Assembly: GCA_036925085.1 (NCBI GenBank)
Contig: JAUPFP010000023.1
Coordinates: 2,245,778 to 2,309,777 of the forward strand
Length of the DNA: 64,000 nt
Reading direction: 5' to 3'
DNA from: Brachycybe producta
Lineage: Eukaryota > Arthropoda > Diplopoda > Playtdesmida > Andrognathidae
A model generated the notes under the pieces. That model worked only from the letters and a program-made list of their open reading frames with translations. It had not been told where the DNA came from and searched no databases. This document shows positions 35,901-41,900 of this stretch, one piece after another. Position numbers and translations under genes: made by a program. Position 1 is the stretch's first letter; the number at the start of each line of letters is the position of its first letter.

Positions 35901-38900
35901 TATTCAAGATTTGTCTGAAGTTACAATAGTAAGTAAATATAGAGAGATGCCCGATTTAGATTCGATTAATCGGAGAATCGATTTTTCGTTTGTTTCATTT
36001 AATTCAACTCAGTACGTCTGCAAATCAGCAAGAGAGTCATGTTGCAAGGGGACAAAAGTTTAACATTCAGTATGCAAACTACATTGTCGAAACCAGAAAA
36101 ATATATAAATTAGAAAGGTCCAAATATGGTCTTGTGGAATTGGGTTATACTCCTCGTTTAAAATACAAGTAAATAACTGCAGTTTTTTTTTTTAAAGTTA
36201 ACCACAGTTAACTTTCTAGTGGAAGCAAATGTGGTTATAATGTATAACCTTGTGAAACTGGGTTATACATCGTTTTAAAAAAACTACAAAAAAATAATTT
36301 CAGTGGAAATAAAATGAATGTGGTTGTGTTAACCATGTTTAAATTTCTGAACAATGGAGTTAATTCAGCTACATTGACACAATGTAGTTAACCACAGTAT
36401 TGAATGGTTGAATACGTCACTTTATATGTTCAACCAGATTTTGTCTACAAACAAAATGGCGGATCGTGAGAGCACTCAATTTTTTTTTACTAAATGAAGA
36501 ATGAAAATTTCACAAGATGCGGAACTGTTTAACAGGAAGTGACACAAAAATTTGTTACCACAGGTAAGTGTTTTAAAAACGAAAACACAGCAACAGTACC
36601 ACTTCTAGCTTGTCTGCAGTTAACTATAATCTTGGTTATGTAACTGCAGTTAATGTGTTGTAGTGGAAACGAGATATTTACACTCACTAACTTAATAGCT
36701 GAGTCATAAGCGTTTTTTATCATCATCATCATTTTCTAAGAATGTTTTTTTTTTATTAATTGTAATCCATCATTAATCTATTGTCCTGTGTACATTTATT
36801 TCATTTGTTGTTACACTGCATCAACAAAACTTAAGTCTTCTGCGTCTTCTATTTGCCAATTGAATACACACACTCGCATCCATTGTGGTTCCAATGGCAT
36901 GATAGGATTTTTATTTGCCATTGTCTTTTAAGTTTGATTTCGAGGTTACTGGATACATAACATAGTAGAAAGGCAATTTTCACATCTGCTAAGTCGAGCT
37001 GAAAATCAATATAATCCGTTGCTCATGTGTTAGAAGTTTTACCAAAACCCAAGTGTTGTTGTTGTTTTTGCTGCACTTGACACATCAGTGATGGAGATTT
37101 TACGATCGAATACACGTTTGTCAGTCATTTTGTTGGTTTAACTTGCTATTTAACTTTTAGGCTCAAATTCACTTTTCGTGTTTTTTTTTTTTTGGTAATA
37201 TACAGATTTAGCAACTACTTAGTTGTCGCCACTTTCCCCACACTACACTGATTGTGGTGATTGATTGTTACACTTGTGTCACTCAACTCTCTGTTGTGGT
37301 TTGTTTTGGAGAGAGAAAATTCTATTGTGAGACTAAATTGAAATTAATCCTTGGCTTTTGTGGGATTTCTTGCAACGATATTATATCTTTGTTAAGGTAA
37401 TTTAGTCGTAAATTGTTTTCAACTGTGCAGTTAGTTTTTCTTTTGTGTTTTCTTCTATATTGAGATAAATTTAAACATGCTTTTCACGTTAGGAGACTAA
37501 GGGATGGATCACACATGCGTAAAAAACAAGCAGAAGATAGAAAAAACTTAAATGATCAGTATAAAGTTTCAGCTACAATTTCTATTTTCCTTTGCATTTT
37601 TGCAAGGATTCTCACACATTATTACAACATAAAACATTTCAAGGGCATTGTTGAGTTTATAGAAGAAAGGGTGTATATTATAAAGTATTTTCAGTTAGAC
37701 AGCAACTTGATGCCATCTTCTACCTTTTCTTTTTACATTGAATTGACTAGTGATATTCTTTATCTCATGTTGCAGAAATGTGAATCTTTTTATATATATA
37801 TATCTGCAAGTAGACCCAATTTGGACTTGCATTGTAGTTTTCTTAGATTAGATGGGGAAATAGTATGCGATTGCCTTCCTTTCTTTCATCCTTCAAGCTG
37901 GCCTCTTCTCTCTCTCTCTCTCTCTCTCTATCTTCTTCATTTCTATTCAACATTATATACATTTCTGAATTCTTCTACACTATATAAATTTGTGTGTGGT
38001 AACGGAAATGAAATTGGAGGAGTTACTTCAAAAATACGTAAAAAACGATTTTTGGACAAGTAAAGCCACTATCACACTAGCAACTTTTCGTGAAACATGG
38101 ATACAATAAAAACTTGCCATGTAACGTGCAACATCTGCATTTATAGTGTGATGTCACTTGCAACCTGAAGAAATTAAAGCTGCTGCTCATATCACACAAG
38201 CAACTTTTCATGAAATTTAGACTTTTGTCACACAGACCACTTTTGGTGGTCGATTTCGATGGCAAAATGATGTTGCATTTGGTTGTAATGTATTTTTTAT
38301 AGAAAGATTCGAAGTGGTCGGGTTTAGCGACAACCCGACTTCATTTTTTAGTCAAAATCGACCACCAAAGGTGGTCTGTGTTCCAACCCTTAAACGCGAT
38401 AAAATTGCAATTACACATACAAACTGTCAACTTGTGTCAAGTAATATCATTTGACATTCAACTAGATGAAACTTTTTTCAAAACACATACAACTTGTGAG
38501 TGACTTAACATGATACTCGCCATAAAAAGCCAATCATGAGTTAACTAGAAATGACATTAGAAGTTTTAATTTGTATGTTTAGTTGCTTTCAGTAAACAAC
38601 TAAGTTGCAGTTGCTAGTTTTATTTGCATATTGACTCGCATGTTTTTTTGCATGAAAAATTGCTTGTGTGTAAGGAAGCTTTAAGAGCCTAGATCCACGT
38701 CCATCTTGTTGTTTTGAGCAGACGACAACGAGACAAATGAGTGTTCTTATATGGTGTTACTAAAACTGCAAGAAATCGCCTCACAATCGCTCAATTAAAA
38801 TACAGTAAAGTGCAAAATGCAATTAAAAGTATTGTTCTTCACTTGCTCGAATTATATAATTTTTGAAAAGGTCCTTCTATTTTTAAACAATGTTCAAAAT

Positions 38901-41900
38901 CGTTCGTTTTTTCAACCCCATGTTAAATCCCATTGGCCCCGAAACCGTCCCACAAACATTTGAAAAACTCTCGTTAAAAACGATTTAGAACAATAATAAA
39001 ATAATTAGCACATACTTTCATGTATTGGCTTCACGATGTTTCCATTTTATAAATTTTGAAAAGGTCCTTCTATTTTTTAATAACGTTTAAAATCGTACGT
39101 TTTTAAACTCCATGTTAAGTCCCATAGGACTAAAACACCGTCCAACAAAAGTTAAGAGAACTCTCATTAAAAATGATTTAGAGCAATCAGTAAAATTAGC
39201 ACGTACTTACACGTGTTTATTGCCTTCAGGATTATTCCTTTTTCTAAATTTTAAAAGGGCTTTCTATTTTTAAATAACATTTAAAATCTTACGTTTTTTT
39301 AACTCCATGTTAAGTCCCATAGGAGCAAAAAACCGTCACCCAAACATTTGAAGAACTCCCATTAAAACGACTTAGAACAATCACACCAAAATTAGCACGT
39401 GCATTAATCTATTGGCTTCACGATATTTCCTTTTTATAAAGTTAGCACGCGAAATTATTTTTCTATTAATTATTATGTGACTTCGAACCAGGAGAAAAAA
39501 CGTTAAAAAACCGTTTTTCAATCAACAACGATCGCAGCGCCTACATTCGGAGAAATTTTGAACTAAACGATGTATCTAGGCTCTTAAGTAAAGTTGCATT
39601 CAATGTTGCTTGTGTGAAGAAGAATTTGAAGTTGCATGTCAAGTTTTTGAATTCTGTTTTGTTAGTTTCTTTTATTCTGATTGGTTGTTTTCAGTAATAA
39701 TTGAAGACAACTTACAAAACTAGTTCTAAGACTAGTTGCTTGAGTGATGTTGAAGTTTATTAAAAAGTAGCAATCGCAAGACTCGTCGCAAGGAAGTTGC
39801 ATGTCACATAGCAAGTTTTATTGCATCCAAATTTCATCGAAAGTTACTAGTGTGATACAGGCTTAAAGAATAACAGCAAACAGTCAGGAAAAAAAACATA
39901 CAGTAGAAGGAAGTGTATATGCTCATATTAGTTTTTGAGGTGTTTTTGAGATTTTTTATATTAAAAAAAACAGTAATTTCATTTACATAATGTTATATAC
40001 GTGTGTATTGGTGTTTTTTTGTTGTTATTCCTGAGAAATTTAGGTTTAACAACAGATGTTCTTTTCAACTTTGGTTGTAATAAAATCTTTTCATCTGTTT
40101 GGTGCCAAAAAAAAAAGTAAACATAATACAAAAAGACGTAATTAATTTATTATAATGCCACGTTTATAATCGGCATTTTGACTATCATATCCTTTCTTTC
40201 TGAATCTGTGTACAATTTGAATATACAAATTCGGAGATTACGTCATTCACGAAATGAGGACTATAAACGCGTACATTGTAATGAAAAGATGTGAAAAGTA
40301 AACATCATTTAAGGTTGCACAGCAACTATTTTTTTTTGTGTAAATAAAGTGAATGTAAATATTTTCCAGATGAAACATTAAAGAACAAAAATGATAGAGA
40401 AAAATAAATTATGAATTGAAAGCAAATAGTTTAGCTGAAAGTAGATTAGTAAATACCTCAGCAAATTAGTTTCTTGATGATGTTTTTTAAAGTACAAACA
40501 TTTTAAGACAGTATGAAAATGAGCAATAATTGTATAACATTTGAAAAAGTTCTATTGATTATACTGTCTTTCAAGAGCAAAATTAAGAGAAACTAAGTGT
40601 TTTACAAACTAGAAGGGAAATTACTTTGAAAAATCTCCACAAAAAGCGCTAGCATCGTTTTTCTATTGAGCCTATAAACATAATGTTAAAAGAAGAAACG
40701 TTAATTTTTTAAAATACACAGACGCGGCAGTATGTTTATTTTTCATATTTAAAGTTGTCCAATTTTGATGGTTCAAAGTGCAATGTGTAATTTGAATATA
40801 TGCTGATCTAGTGATAGAATGACAAAACATTGGTAAGTGTTTTTTCTATTTTTAAAAACTATTTCAAAATCGCGAATTTCTAACTTTTATGTTAAACTCC
40901 ATTGAGTACGCCCAAATAAGAAAAAAAAGCATCCATTAAAATGTTGGTAAAATACCTAAAAATAATTTTAAAAACCAGAAGAAGAAAAAATTAGCACGTG
41001 CGCCAATGTGATGGCTTCACTATGGTTTACTTTTTTTATAATTATTTTTAGGTATTTTTACCAACATTTTAACGTAAGAGTTAGAAATTCGCGATTTTGA
41101 AATAGTTTTTAAAAATAGAAAAACACTTACCAATTTTTTGTCATTCTATCACTAGATCAGCATATATTTAAGGTGTACATTGCACTTTGAACCATCAAAA
41201 TTGGACAACTTTAAATATGAAAAAGAAACATTTTGCCGCAACTGTGTATTTTAAAAATTAACATTTTTTTCTTTCAACATTGGGTCTATATGAGTTCAAT
41301 AGAAAAACGATGGTAGCAATCTTTGTGAAGATTTTCAAAGTAATTTTGCGATGTAGCCTCTTAAGGGTGTTTTCATGTTGATATCTTTCAAAATAAACTT
41401 TTTATAGACAAAAATTTAAAAAAATATCGTCTGTTTAAAGTTAGGTCGTTTTCAAATTCACATAAAAATGCTTATTTTGAAAGATATCAACATGAAAATA
41501 CACTTAAGAGGCTGAATATATATTTATTTTGTTTTTGTATATCTGTCCTACGTGTTCTATAGGAGGAGGGTCTTCTCTCCACCCAAATGTTTTAGCAGAT
41601 TTATGTTTTTCAAGGGAACGTTTTTCAGAAAAAAAAAACGTTGTGAAAAAATTCAAAATGTTTTAGAAACTACAACTAGAATTTATAAAGTCGAAAATAG
41701 TTTTTCAGTGAAATGTTAATGAAGAACCTATAACTGGGTCATTTTCAAACAGCTATAAAATGTTTATTTTTTAAGATATTGCCTTGAAAAAAGGTTCAGC
41801 ATTGTTTTGAAAACATTTTGAATTTTTTCATAATATTGTTTCTGAAGAAGAAGAAAAAGTCTCTTGGCGTTTTTTGGTTCCAAATTTACCAAAAGCATCT

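Larger units (their letters stand above)
38062..39865. mobile_element. 1.8-kb fold-back element with TATCACACTAGCAACTTT ends
   Basis: The left end (CTATCACACTAGCAACTTTT, CGTGAAACATGGATACAATA, AAAACTTGC) is matched in reverse by GCAAGTTTTATTGCATCC and AAAGTTACTAGTGTGATACA at the right end. CACACAAGCAACTTTTCATG repeats inside. The element is split by a nested insertion at 38681-39588. Confidence 0.7.

Noticed and set aside
37515-38063. A 182-codon open frame in channel intron 1
   Set aside because: It overlaps a dispersed repeat and a CT microsatellite, has no recognisable motif and unusual low-complexity composition.
38062-39865. Possible CRISPR-like array because of regularly spaced repeats
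   Set aside because: The units are ~190 bp tandem repeats in a eukaryotic intron without short direct repeats and unique spacers.
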